This document shows positions 7,733 through 14,539 of a stretch of 15,155 bases of DNA, one piece after another. Both the position numbers and the translations under genes were made by a program. A model generated the notes under the pieces. It did no database searches. It was not told the DNA's origin and saw only the letters and a list, made by a program, of their open reading frames with translations. This DNA comes from Parachlamydiales bacterium (GTDB taxonomy: Bacteria > Chlamydiota > Chlamydiia > Chlamydiales > JAJFMK01), in the NCBI GenBank assembly GCA_020050175.1, contig JAGVKY010000158.1, forward strand, positions 1 through 15,155. The letters are read 5' to 3'. Position 1 is the first letter of the stretch, and the number at the start of each line of letters is the position of its first letter.

Positions 7733-8683
7733 TTACGAATAATGGGAGATAAGGGCATCGGCGCGGTCGCGGTCGACTTTGCGGAGCTTGTCGAAAATTT
7801 CGAGGCCTTCGAGTGCTCTATCTGACTGGAAGTAGAGGGTGCCGAGCTTTTGCAAGACGTCGAGGTCGTGCGGGCGAAGACGACTCGCCTCCTCGTAGGC
7901 AGTCAGCTCATCTATTTTGCGGCCAAGATCGCCGAAAGTGTAAGCCAATTGGAAAAGGATCCAGGGATCCTTCGGATCGTACTGGCGCAAAATCTTGAAT
8001 TCGACAAGAGCCTTTTCGGTTGCCTGCGAAAACTTCTTTTGCAGAATCTTTTGGAACTTTTCTCCCCCGCGCCGCTCCTTTTTGTAGAGCTCTCCCAGCT
8101 GGGTGTAACCATTTGCTAAGGCCACATGAAGCTCTGGGTCGAGAGGATAAAGTTTGATCATCTCGATCTCCTCTTCAATCACAGCTTTTAAAAGCGACTC
8201 TCGGATGGTCAGGATGTCATGCCAAAAGTAGGTCGAAAGAAAACCCTCAAACCACCTCCATCTGGAAGGAAAGATTTGGTACTCTTTTCCCTCCAGCTGC
8301 TCCGCAGCTTGTAAAATGGCAAGTGTGACAAATTTTCTTTCCTCTAGAGTGCTCCCTTCTCCTCCATAGGCTCCCTTTAGAAGGGTTAAAAAATCCTTTT
8401 GAATTTCTTGAAAGCGACTCCTTTTTTCAGAGGCAAAATAGACCCGTAAGGAAAAATAAGAAAAAAGGGTGAAGAGAAAAAGGGCGCCAACTAAAGCAAC
8501 TGCTATAGAAATCGGCTCAATCAATAGTAATAAAAAAAGAGAAGAGGCCTCTCCAAGAAGAAGGGTAAAAAAGAGAAGATGGAGTTTAAACTCTTTTCTA
8601 ACCGCTTTAAAAAAGTTTTGCAGGAAACTACCCACTGTTTCTGCTAAGAACCCTTGCAGGGGATTCGTTTCCTCTGAGATCAT
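7733..8683 (-). CDS. Membrane-anchored TPR-repeat protein of unknown role
   Basis: A 316-residue protein not recognised by name. After about 30 soluble residues there are two adjacent hydrophobic segments (around 35-56 and 58-80, rich in Leu/Phe/Val), predicting a hairpin anchor in the inner membrane. The rest is helical and soluble. The last 140 residues hold tetratricopeptide-like repeats with the usual spacing of small and aromatic residues: YPLDPELHVALANGYTQLGE, YDPKDPWILFQLAYTFGDLG and LRPHDLDVLQKLGTLYFQSD. TPR domains bind other proteins, so a scaffolding or assembly role is likely but no partner is evident. It stands divergent from the O-antigen export genes. No Shine-Dalgarno is visible before the ATG. 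The gene's 3' end is visibly more GC-rich than its 5' end. Confidence 0.75.
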   Translation of the reverse strand: MISEETNPLQGFLAETVGSFLQNFFKAVRKEFKLHLLFFTLLLGEASSLFLLLLIEPISIAVALVGALFLFTLFSYFSLRVYFASEKRSRFQEIQKDFLTLLKGAYGGEGSTLEERKFVTLAILQAAEQLEGKEYQIFPSRWRWFEGFLSTYFWHDILTIRESLLKAVIEEEIEMIKLYPLDPELHVALANGYTQLGELYKKERRGGEKFQKILQKKFSQATEKALVEFKILRQYDPKDPWILFQLAYTFGDLGRKIDELTAYEEASRLRPHDLDVLQKLGTLYFQSDRALEGLEIFDKLRKVDRDRADALISHYS

Positions 8684-8709
8684 GAATAATCAGTCATTTG
8701 GGTAACTTC

Positions 8710-8732
8710 AACAAAAACGGGGAATCGACCCC
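8710..8732 (-). terminator. Terminator-like hairpin upstream of the TPR gene
   Basis: Read on the - strand, GGGG-TCGATT-CCCC is followed by GTTTTTG, a short GC stem with a T-run. It lies about 35 bases before the TPR gene ATG, inside the divergent intergenic region, so if functional it would act as a leader attenuator or block antisense transcripts from the O-antigen operon side. The loop sequence also resembles a tRNA T-arm, but no tRNA body surrounds it. The stem is only four pairs, so the call is weak. Confidence 0.3.
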
Positions 8733-8774
8733 ATGTTAAGAAGTACCTGTTTAGGCAATTTATTGTTAGAGTAA

Positions 8775-10037
8775 GTGATCTCTTCCCCCATTTTCAATAC
8801 ACTTTGCCGTTCGAGTTATTTCTTTCTAGTTATGACGGCTCTTCTTTCCCCTTCCGAGGGGGGAAGGGGACTTCTAAACCCTAAGGCCATCGGGTTTGGA
8901 CTTTTCGTACCCTCTTTTTTCTTATGGTTACTATCAGAAAGAAAAATCGGAGAGAAAGATTTGTTACCCTTAACCGGCTTCTTTTTTCTCCTTTTTGGTA
9001 TGTCAGCTTGGATAGGCGTCTCTTTTTATAGAGAAGTTGCCCACATGCCATCACTGATCGACCAAACAAAAGTTTTCTTTATTACTTTTATCCCTTTTTT
9101 TGGGGCCCTTATCATGGCAAGAAGGGGGCTTTTTTCCTTTTCGACGTTGATCAAAACATTGATCTACTCCAATGCCCTCTACTCCCTCATAAAAATTATT
9201 TTTCTGATCCTTTTCTTTCTGAAAATCATCTCCTTAGAGACTTTTCTTGAATTCACAGGCATACGATTGATGACTTTAAATGTCGCCGATAGTTTCGAGC
9301 GCCTCCTCACCTCTTGCGATCTTTTCACCCCCTTCCTGCTTTTCTTTGTCGTTGCAAGGGAACATTTTAAAGTGAAGCTCTCCAAATTTTTTGTAGGGCT
9401 CTACATCCCCCTTTCGATTTTTTCGATTATCATCGGCTTCTCAAGGGTTTTTCTCGCGATCGGACTTGCAGCCTTACTTTTGGCCCTTCTCCTCGATGTA
9501 CAAAAAAAAATTATTATGGGTTTGTACCTCCTTGTTTTTGCAGGGGCCTGCACGGTTATTTTTTTAGGTCCTCAAAAAGTTATTAACATTGTAGAGATGC
9601 GATTTGTTAGCAGTGAAAACCAAGCATCTGACGACACCAGAAAAGACCAAATTTCTGCTCTTATCAGAGAGATAGAAAAATACCCGCTGATAGGTCTTGG
9701 CATGGGGGGACATTCACGAGAGGTCATACGGGATCTAGACACTAGACATCTCTATGAGGTTCAGTGGCTTGCCATTTTTGCTCAATTCGGCTGGCTAGGT
9801 ATTATTCCTCTTTTTGGGTCGATCGTTGTTCTCCTTTTTTCTTTTCTCCTTCCTCCCTTTAGCCTTCTCCGTTTTTTTCTTTTTATTCTCTATCTTGGTT
9901 GGGTTTTTTCGGGCGCTACAAATCCTTTCGTCCTTTCTCTTGCAAGTGGCGTGATGTATACTCTTTTTGCATTGGCTCTCTATGAAACCTGTCATCTCTA
10001 TCCAACCCGAGAAATCGCTCACCAAGCTCCTTCTTGA
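8775..10037 (+). CDS. O-antigen ligase-like polytopic membrane protein (Wzy_C/WaaL type)
   Basis: A 420-residue inner-membrane protein with about ten hydrophobic segments. The GTG start at 8775 is chosen because an in-frame stop (TAA, 8772) immediately precedes it; ATG at 8832 is the next option but would cut the first membrane segment. The family signature lies in the second half: a large loop with EKYPLIGLGMGGHSREV (around 297-313), then the conserved EVQWLAIFAQFGWLGIIPL segment, as in PF04932 proteins. The family holds both WaaL ligases, which move O-glycan from undecaprenyl pyrophosphate to lipid A-core in the periplasm, and Wzy polymerases. The ABC exporter genes downstream favour ligase, because ABC-exported glycans are polymerised inside the cell and need WaaL but not Wzy. 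It overlaps wzm by 56 bases. Confidence 0.75.
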   Translation: MISSPIFNTLCRSSYFFLVMTALLSPSEGGRGLLNPKAIGFGLFVPSFFLWLLSERKIGEKDLLPLTGFFFLLFGMSAWIGVSFYREVAHMPSLIDQTKVFFITFIPFFGALIMARRGLFSFSTLIKTLIYSNALYSLIKIIFLILFFLKIISLETFLEFTGIRLMTLNVADSFERLLTSCDLFTPFLLFFVVAREHFKVKLSKFFVGLYIPLSIFSIIIGFSRVFLAIGLAALLLALLLDVQKKIIMGLYLLVFAGACTVIFLGPQKVINIVEMRFVSSENQASDDTRKDQISALIREIEKYPLIGLGMGGHSREVIRDLDTRHLYEVQWLAIFAQFGWLGIIPLFGSIVVLLFSFLLPPFSLLRFFLFILYLGWVFSGATNPFVLSLASGVMYTLFALALYETCHLYPTREIAHQAPS

Positions 10038-10800
10038 GTTATTAGACTCAAAAGAGCTTTTAAAGTGCCTTGTTTGGCGCGATATTTTAGTCCGCTACAA
10101 ACAAGCCTCTTTGGGTATCTTGTGGGCCCTTCTGCGCCCAGGATTAAATGTCCTGCTCCTCACTTACCTTTTTGGCGTGGTAGCTAAGTTGCCGTCCGGT
10201 GGGGCCCCTTATTCTCTCTTTGTCCTTTGCGGCATTATCCCTTGGCAACTGTCGATTAGTGTCTTGCAAACCTCAAGCACAACGTTTATTCAAAATCACG
10301 ACATTCTGACTAAAATTTATTTTCCGCGTGTTTCCCTCGTGATCAGCAATCTCCTTGTCAATTGCATGGATCTCGCAGTTTCGCTTCTTTTTTTTCTTCC
10401 GCTTCTTTTTTATCAAATCGGTTTTAGACCGGAAAATCTTCTCCTTCTGTTCTTTCTCCCTTTACTCTTAACGTTTGCTTTTTCGGTTGCCCTTCTAGTT
10501 TCCTCTCTATCGATCATTGTCCGAGATATTGTCATCGCGGTTCCCTACCTCACTCAACTTTCTCTTTTCCTAACGCCTGTAGGCTACAGCACCACTTTAT
10601 TTGAAGGGGGAGGAAAGACACTTCTTCTTTTGAACCCTTTGACTGGAATCATTGAAGGGTTTCGCTATTCCTTGCTTGGCATCGCAAGTCCTGATCTCCT
10701 CCTCTCTGTCTTCTTGTCGATGGGGATAACTTTGGGATTCTTTCTTTTAGGATTCTTTTTCTTTAAACAAACAGACAGGGTACTTTCAGACGTCATATGA
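9982..10800 (+). CDS. wzm: ABC-2 type polysaccharide export permease (Wzm)
   Basis: Permease half of an O-antigen/polysaccharide ABC exporter. 272 residues from the ATG at 9982; an in-frame TTG at 9967 would add five. The N-terminal amphipathic region LVWRDILVRYKQASLGILWAL is the hallmark of this family (gate helix and first membrane helix). Five or six further hydrophobic segments follow, with FPRVSLVISNLL and the late LTPVGYSTTLF / LLLNPLTGIIEGFRY motifs typical of Wzm and teichoic-acid TagG. The start lies inside the end of the ligase-like gene and the stop overlaps the ATPase start as ATGA, so the three are one operon with coupled translation. The pair flips undecaprenyl-linked glycan across the inner membrane. 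Confidence 0.88.
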   Translation: MKPVISIQPEKSLTKLLLELLDSKELLKCLVWRDILVRYKQASLGILWALLRPGLNVLLLTYLFGVVAKLPSGGAPYSLFVLCGIIPWQLSISVLQTSSTTFIQNHDILTKIYFPRVSLVISNLLVNCMDLAVSLLFFLPLLFYQIGFRPENLLLLFFLPLLLTFAFSVALLVSSLSIIVRDIVIAVPYLTQLSLFLTPVGYSTTLFEGGGKTLLLLNPLTGIIEGFRYSLLGIASPDLLLSVFLSMGITLGFFLLGFFFFKQTDRVLSDVI

Positions 10801-11615
10801 CGATCATCGTTCATAACCTCAGTAAAAAATATAAAATAGACACACTCCATCCATCGGTGGGTGGAGGGATTCGGGATCTTTATCAACGCTTCCTTAGGAG
10901 ATTAAAATCCCCCTTTTCTCCTCCTGTTTCAAAAAAGACTTTCACTGCCATTGACGAGGTCTCTTTTACGATTCACCCTGGAGAAAAAGTGGCCTTTTTA
11001 GGGGAAAACGGGGCTGGGAAATCGACCTTACTCCGTATTTTGGCCGGAGTGACCCGCCCAAGCAGTGGCGAGGCAAAAATTATTGGCCGGATGGCCAGCC
11101 TTTTAGAAGTAGGGGCTGGTTTCCACCCCGATCTGACAGGGCGAGAAAATCTTTATCTCAACGGCATTATCCTTGGATTAACAAGAAAAGAAATTGATAA
11201 ACTCTTGGACTCCATCGTCTCCTTTGCCAGTGTAGGTCCTTTCATGGAGACTCCCGTCAAGCATTTCTCTTCTGGCATGAGAGCGCGTCTTGCTTTTTCG
11301 ATTGCGATTCATTCTGAGCCCGATATTTTGATCCTGGATGAGGCGCTTTCTGTAGGGGATCAATATTTCCAAGAGCAGTGCCAGGAAAAAGTTGCTGCCC
11401 TTGCGGCAAGGGGTGCTACTTTGATTTTTGTGGCTCATCAGATTGAGCCGTTGTTAAAGCTATGTAACAGGGGTCTTTACCTTGAAAATGGCAAGCTAAC
11501 CTTAGATGCCCCCATCGAAAAGGCCGTCTCCCACTATTTAAAGATCACCTCTCAGCCGCATTTGTTCCAGATTAAACCACAGGCTAACTCTCTCGGGCTT
11601 AACAGGGTCCGATAG
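10797..11615 (+). CDS. wzt: ABC transporter ATP-binding subunit for O-antigen export (Wzt)
   Basis: ATPase partner of the permease encoded just upstream (4-base ATGA overlap). Motifs: Walker A GENGAGKST (69-77), the Wzt-type stretch LEVGAGFHPDLTGRENL (103-119), ABC signature FSSGM (157-161, usually YSSGM), Walker B ILILDE (177-182) and the switch His in VAHQ (His214). At 272 residues it has only the nucleotide-binding domain and a short tail. The C-terminal carbohydrate-binding domain that recognises the capped glycan in Wzt of E. coli O8/O9a is absent, so export is probably not coupled to terminal-cap recognition, as in TagH or KpsT-like exporters. Confidence 0.9.
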   Translation: MTIIVHNLSKKYKIDTLHPSVGGGIRDLYQRFLRRLKSPFSPPVSKKTFTAIDEVSFTIHPGEKVAFLGENGAGKSTLLRILAGVTRPSSGEAKIIGRMASLLEVGAGFHPDLTGRENLYLNGIILGLTRKEIDKLLDSIVSFASVGPFMETPVKHFSSGMRARLAFSIAIHSEPDILILDEALSVGDQYFQEQCQEKVAALAARGATLIFVAHQIEPLLKLCNRGLYLENGKLTLDAPIEKAVSHYLKITSQPHLFQIKPQANSLGLNRVR

Positions 11616-11668
11616 GAATTTCAAAAATAAATATATGAGACTGGATTTTGTGGTTTTTACTTACATAG

Positions 11669-11685
11669 AGATTAGAGAATAATCT
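11669..11685. terminator. Weak hairpin between convergent wzt and the right-hand remnant gene
   Basis: AGATTA-GAGAA-TAATCT is a perfect six-base inverted repeat in an AT-rich gap between the wzt stop and the 3' end of the convergent remnant gene. On the + strand a T-run (ATTTTT) comes only about 9 bases later, and none follows on the - strand. It sits where a bidirectional terminator would be expected, but the stem is AT-rich and weak. Confidence 0.2.
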
Positions 11686-11698
11686 TCCCGAATCATTT

Positions 11699-12316
11699 TT
11701 ATCGACGCAACACGCCCAGGGGTAGGAACAGAGACCTGTTTTTCGTTTTGCCATGACTTTTTGAGGCCGTACCTTTTCTCTTACTTGCCGGTGATTTCGG
11801 CTGTACTAAAGCTTTGCTTAAAAATCGACGATTTTCCGGATTGTCCCCCAACCCATTGACATGATTCATTTCGTGGACTCCGTCAAATGCTCTACGGAAT
11901 CCATCTCCAACTAGGGCTACACCAACTGCTTGCGTAACGGCAAAAGGAAGGATCAGGCAAAGAGCACCGGCTAAAACCTCTACACCGCCGATAGCCATAT
12001 TGGATCCAATGTTTTCATTATAAACATTTTGCGTTGCAACGGATTTTGGTCTTAGAGATGACAATGACGTCGCATCTTGAAATAACACCTCAATCACTTC
12101 CTGAATTTCCCTGCTGGATGCACTCGAGAAACTGGATGCCTCCAAATAATTTTGCAGCACAAGAATGGCATCATTGAGAGTCATCTCTGTACTACAAGCA
12201 GAGTTGATCTCAAGAATTAACTGAGTTATAAGCTTACGGCATTCCTGTAAACTTTTTCCTGACCCATAAAAATCATTTAAACAATTAATGACTCCAGCAC
12301 AATCACTATCTTCCGA
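11699..12316 (-). pseudogene. 3' remnant of an unknown gene with a glycine-rich membrane segment, cut by an IS element
   Basis: An ATG at 12184 gives 161 residues, but the frame stays open upstream (GSGKSLQECRKLITQLILEI is in frame before it) until it meets the IS end near 12317. The real gene was therefore longer and has lost its 5' part. The visible protein has a helical Ser/Glu-rich region, then one long hydrophobic glycine-rich segment (MAIGGVEVLAGALCLILP onward to ALVGDGFRRAFDGVHEMNHV), then a Lys/Ser-rich basic tail (KRKGTASKSHGKTKNRS). The family is not recognised. A host-directed or membrane role is possible but unsupported. It could still be translated from 12184 as a shorter protein, although no good ribosome site is seen. 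Confidence 0.55.
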
Positions 12317-13377
12317 GGCGTTGTTGCATAAGTCCCTCTAGACAGCCGTGAAGGTTGAAAAAATGAGAGAAGCGTGTTGAGGAAAATATAAAAATGATTT
12401 CTGATCCATTTGGCAAATTCCTTTGCCCCCCCCTTTCGGCTAGAACCATAGCATCTCACTGAGCTCTCTATCTTCCTATTAGATGATCGTTCTGAGCGCA
12501 CTTCTATCAAGGATTGCAAGTGCCATTTGTCTCGCTGGGGAAGCCGCTCCAAGTCGTTAGTAACTGTTATCAATCGACTCTCAATTCTGCCATGCCCCTT
12601 CTCATGTCCTTCAAGACGTGTTATTTCAACCCCTTCATAGTTGATATCCCTCACCTGATCAAAGTAGTTTTTTGCCTCCCACTCAAGAGTTGGTTGGTTG
12701 CCCTTGATCCCAATGAGGTAGTCAGCGTCCCTCTTCAAGACTTCACTTATCGCAGGGATGTGAGCGTAATGAGCATCCATTGAAATAATGGCTCCTTTGA
12801 CGTCTATTGCATCAAGTAGGGCTGGCAAAGCGCCGCTCTCGCATGCCTTGTCAGGTACTTTTTCTTGAGCAATAACCAAGCTTGATTCAGCTGCAAATAG
12901 CTCGACGATATGGCAGATGTGCTCATTGTCAGAAACCCCTCTTAATCGTTTACCGTCAATAACAAGCAGCTGATCTTTGAGCTCTTGAGGCAGACCTCTT
13001 AGCCATCTAAAAATGAGGGTTTTGAACGTGCTGGGCTTAATCCGAGATAAAAACCACCAAAGGGTATTGTGCGATGGGGGAGTAAACTCCCGTCCTAACA
13101 GGGAGCTGAGCCATGGAGCTCTCAATTCTCCGAAATGGGTAAGGTCGGAGACTGTATTGCAGCCACTAAGATAACCACAAAGGATGAGTAAGAATAGGTA
13201 AGCAGGAGGGTAGAGGCATCTTTGCGGGATGCGGGGGTCTTCAAAATCGATAAAGTTTGATAAGACAGTGTCTCTAAACCTATCTAAGTCAATGTCTTGT
13301 ATTAATTCTGCGAACTTTGTGTCGCCAGGCTTTCTTTTTACCATAAGTGCCTTTCGCTGCTGTTGCTCTAAGAGCAT
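12277..13377 (-). pseudogene. ISAs1-family transposase, C-terminus lost
   Basis: 366-residue frame from the ATG at 13377 (a second ATG at 13344 gives MVKRKPGD). An N-terminal region with EDPR and LCGYLSGCNTVSDL is followed by the DDE core: VIDGKRLRG (Asp141), ISMDAHYA (Asp201), IGIKGNQPTLE, and the conserved EGHEKGHGRIESR (256-268). Up to FAKWIRNH (321-328) it matches ISAs1/H-repeat transposases. There the expected W-x-IEN-x-LHW block with the third catalytic acid is replaced by FYIFLNTLLSFFQ and unrelated residues. The frame then runs through the IS end and about 40 bases into the neighbouring remnant gene before stopping. Without the Glu the enzyme should be inactive. Confidence 0.8.
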
Positions 13378-13406
13378 GCGAAAAGCCGATTTATAATCAA
13401 CAGCTC
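12317..13406 (-). mobile_element. Defective ISAs1-family insertion sequence
   Basis: About 1.09 kb holding an ISAs1-type transposase. At the left end, GGCGTTGTTGCATAAGTC starts at 12317, exactly where the reading frame of the remnant gene breaks off. On the - strand at the other side, GAGCTGTTGATTATAAATC (13406 to 13388) is an imperfect match that needs gaps (TGTTG, ATAA, TC shared), so these are candidate terminal inverted repeats. ISAs1 elements are usually about 1.2-1.3 kb, and the shortfall fits loss of the transposase 3' end. No target duplication is seen, and the two flanks belong to different genes, so the element took part in a deletion or rearrangement. Confidence 0.55.
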
Positions 13407-13424
13407 ATTGTCAAATCTTTCTCA

Positions 13425-13520
13425 TCAAAAAGCCCTGGGGAGAAAATATAGGCTTATTGACAAAAAAACCAAGATAAAAATAGCGTTTAGAATGGCCTTA
13501 AGGGATTTAAGAAAGGACAT
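13425..13520 (-). pseudogene. N-terminal remnant of a second copy of the 323-residue lipoprotein gene
   Basis: From the ATG at 13520 the - strand reads MSFLKSLKAILNAIFILVFL then SISLYFLPRAF and a stop at 13425. It aligns without gaps to the start of the intact lipoprotein at 14519 (MTSFKSIKTTLNTIFILAFL then STGLSFLTSC) for about 28 residues. The lipobox Cys and the whole mature protein are missing. The break lies about 20 bases from the proposed IS end. This is a clear relic of a duplicated gene. Confidence 0.75.
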
Positions 13521-13540
13521 CTATGAAACCATTATTGTTA
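13451..13540. repeat. Divergent-start repeat, copy A (broken)
   Basis: About 90 bases aligning essentially without gaps to 14450-14539, roughly three quarters identical by eye. Shared blocks include TTGACAAAAAA, GATAAAAATAG, and the pair of back-to-back start codons. The offset between copies is 999 bases for both starts. It covers the first 23 or so codons of the - strand lipoprotein remnant and the first six codons of a + strand gene. Confidence 0.8.
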
Positions 13541-13555
13541 TTCCAGGCTACTTGA
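13523..13555 (+). pseudogene. Start-codon relic of a second copy of the zinc-ribbon protein gene
   Basis: ATG at 13523 after a good AAAGGA ribosome site reads MKPLLLFQAT and then a stop. The first six codons and upstream bases match the intact gene at 14522 (MKTFLF). From about 13541 the sequence leaves the alignment and enters the 3' end of the intact lipoprotein gene, so the body of this copy has been deleted. Confidence 0.6.
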
Positions 13556-14519
13556 TCTGAGTTTTTAACGATAGAGATGCCCTTTTTTGCCTAAAATCAA
13601 TAAGGGGATCTCTTCTATAGTTTGTAAGTTTTTCTAATGTTACGTCTAAAAAGTCTTTACCCTTATATATATGACGAATTGTCTCGGTTTCTAACTGATA
13701 TTTTTTAACAACATCATCGTCCTCGAAATATGAGATAAACCCAGGAATATGCAGATAATCTATAGTGAAATCAACAAAACCTTTTAGACCTTCATTAGTT
13801 CCAGCATAGGGAAGATTGTCAAAAAAATCATCAGCCAAGCCATCTGGGCGATCAAAAAATTTCCAATAAAAAAGCTGAGAATTTTCTTTTCCAAAACCAA
13901 AAAGAAGTCCCCATATTAGGGAATTAGAGGAGCTGTTTTTGATTTTTTCCCAAAAAGGGGTTTTATCATTCCTTAGCTCAAACACTACTTCCAGGGGATG
14001 AAAATCAAAACCTACAACATCCCGAAAGATTTTGTAATTTTCCTGGATGACCAAAGCGGTTTTTACGATATCTACAAAATAATATTGAGAAAATTCATCA
14101 TTTGAGTAAATTTCCGACTTGGCAAATATAAATCGTTTAATAGGGAAGCGATCTCTGATTTTTACCCACTTTTCCCAATCTTCATCAAAATTTGGATCCA
14201 CTGTTTGAAAACAATTTTCTTTTTCTTCTTCAGTAAGAGAATCTTCCCAAGCCTTTATTTCTTCTTCAGTTACGTTCAAATTCAAGATCCCTATTTGCAC
14301 CATGGGCTTGGATCCCCATAAGGTGTAAATGCCGTGCTCAAAAAACATTATGTAGCCAAAAAATTTCGTCATCCATTCCCGTTCTTCATTTGAAAGCTCA
14401 TAGGGACTTTTTTTTACTTCGACACGATTGCAGGAGGTAAGAAAAGAGAGGCCTGTTGACAAAAAAGCCAGGATAAAAATAGTGTTCAACGTCGTTTTAA
14501 TGGACTTAAAAGAGGTCAT
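13548..14519 (-). CDS. Lipoprotein of unknown function, 323 residues
   Basis: N-terminal signal of a lipoprotein: a basic stretch (KSIK), a hydrophobic run IFILAFLSTGLSFL, and lipobox LTSC with Cys30 as the expected lipidated residue. The mature protein is rich in Phe, Tyr, Trp, Asp and Glu, with blocks such as GIYTLWGSKPM, DEDWEKWVKIRDRFPIKRFI and LIWGLLFGFGKENSQLFYW. It ends with a basic tail. No catalytic family is recognised. I have a vague impression of related expanded lipoprotein families in environmental Chlamydiae, which I cannot check. A broken second copy of its start lies at 13520. The ATG is only 2 bases from the start of the divergent gene at 14522, and no strong ribosome site precedes it. 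The gene is clearly AT-richer than the left half of the window. Confidence 0.75.
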   Translation of the reverse strand: MTSFKSIKTTLNTIFILAFLSTGLSFLTSCNRVEVKKSPYELSNEEREWMTKFFGYIMFFEHGIYTLWGSKPMVQIGILNLNVTEEEIKAWEDSLTEEEKENCFQTVDPNFDEDWEKWVKIRDRFPIKRFIFAKSEIYSNDEFSQYYFVDIVKTALVIQENYKIFRDVVGFDFHPLEVVFELRNDKTPFWEKIKNSSSNSLIWGLLFGFGKENSQLFYWKFFDRPDGLADDFFDNLPYAGTNEGLKGFVDFTIDYLHIPGFISYFEDDDVVKKYQLETETIRHIYKGKDFLDVTLEKLTNYRRDPLIDFRQKRASLSLKTQIK

Positions 14520-14539
14520 TTATGAAAACATTCTTGTTT
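14450..14539. repeat. Divergent-start repeat, copy B (intact)
   Basis: Counterpart of 13451-13540. It contains the starts of the intact lipoprotein (-, ATG at 14519) and the intact zinc-ribbon protein (+, ATG at 14522) with two bases between the start codons. The + strand gene has an AGAGG ribosome site inside the other gene's coding sequence. The promoter of each gene must therefore lie inside the other's coding region. Confidence 0.8.

Noticed and set aside
7813..8119. Overlapping + strand ORFs of 60-90 codons opposite the TPR gene
   Set aside because: They are antisense shadows in a locally GC-rich coding stretch; the - strand shows clear TPR repeats.
8719..8732. tRNA gene suggested by the T-arm-like GGGGTCGATTCCCC
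   Set aside because: No acceptor stem, anticodon arm or CCA-like end can be folded around it in either direction.
9795..10025. Lys-rich - strand ORF opposite the ligase-like gene
   Set aside because: The Lys/Arg run is the antisense of Phe/Leu-rich membrane segments and not a real basic protein.
12514..12783. 89-codon + strand ORF inside the IS
   Set aside because: It is antisense to the conserved transposase core and resembles nothing.
13451..14539. The paired repeats as a transposon or CRISPR-like direct repeat
   Set aside because: The similarity follows the coding starts of two genes and there are only two copies about 1 kb apart, so gene duplication explains it.
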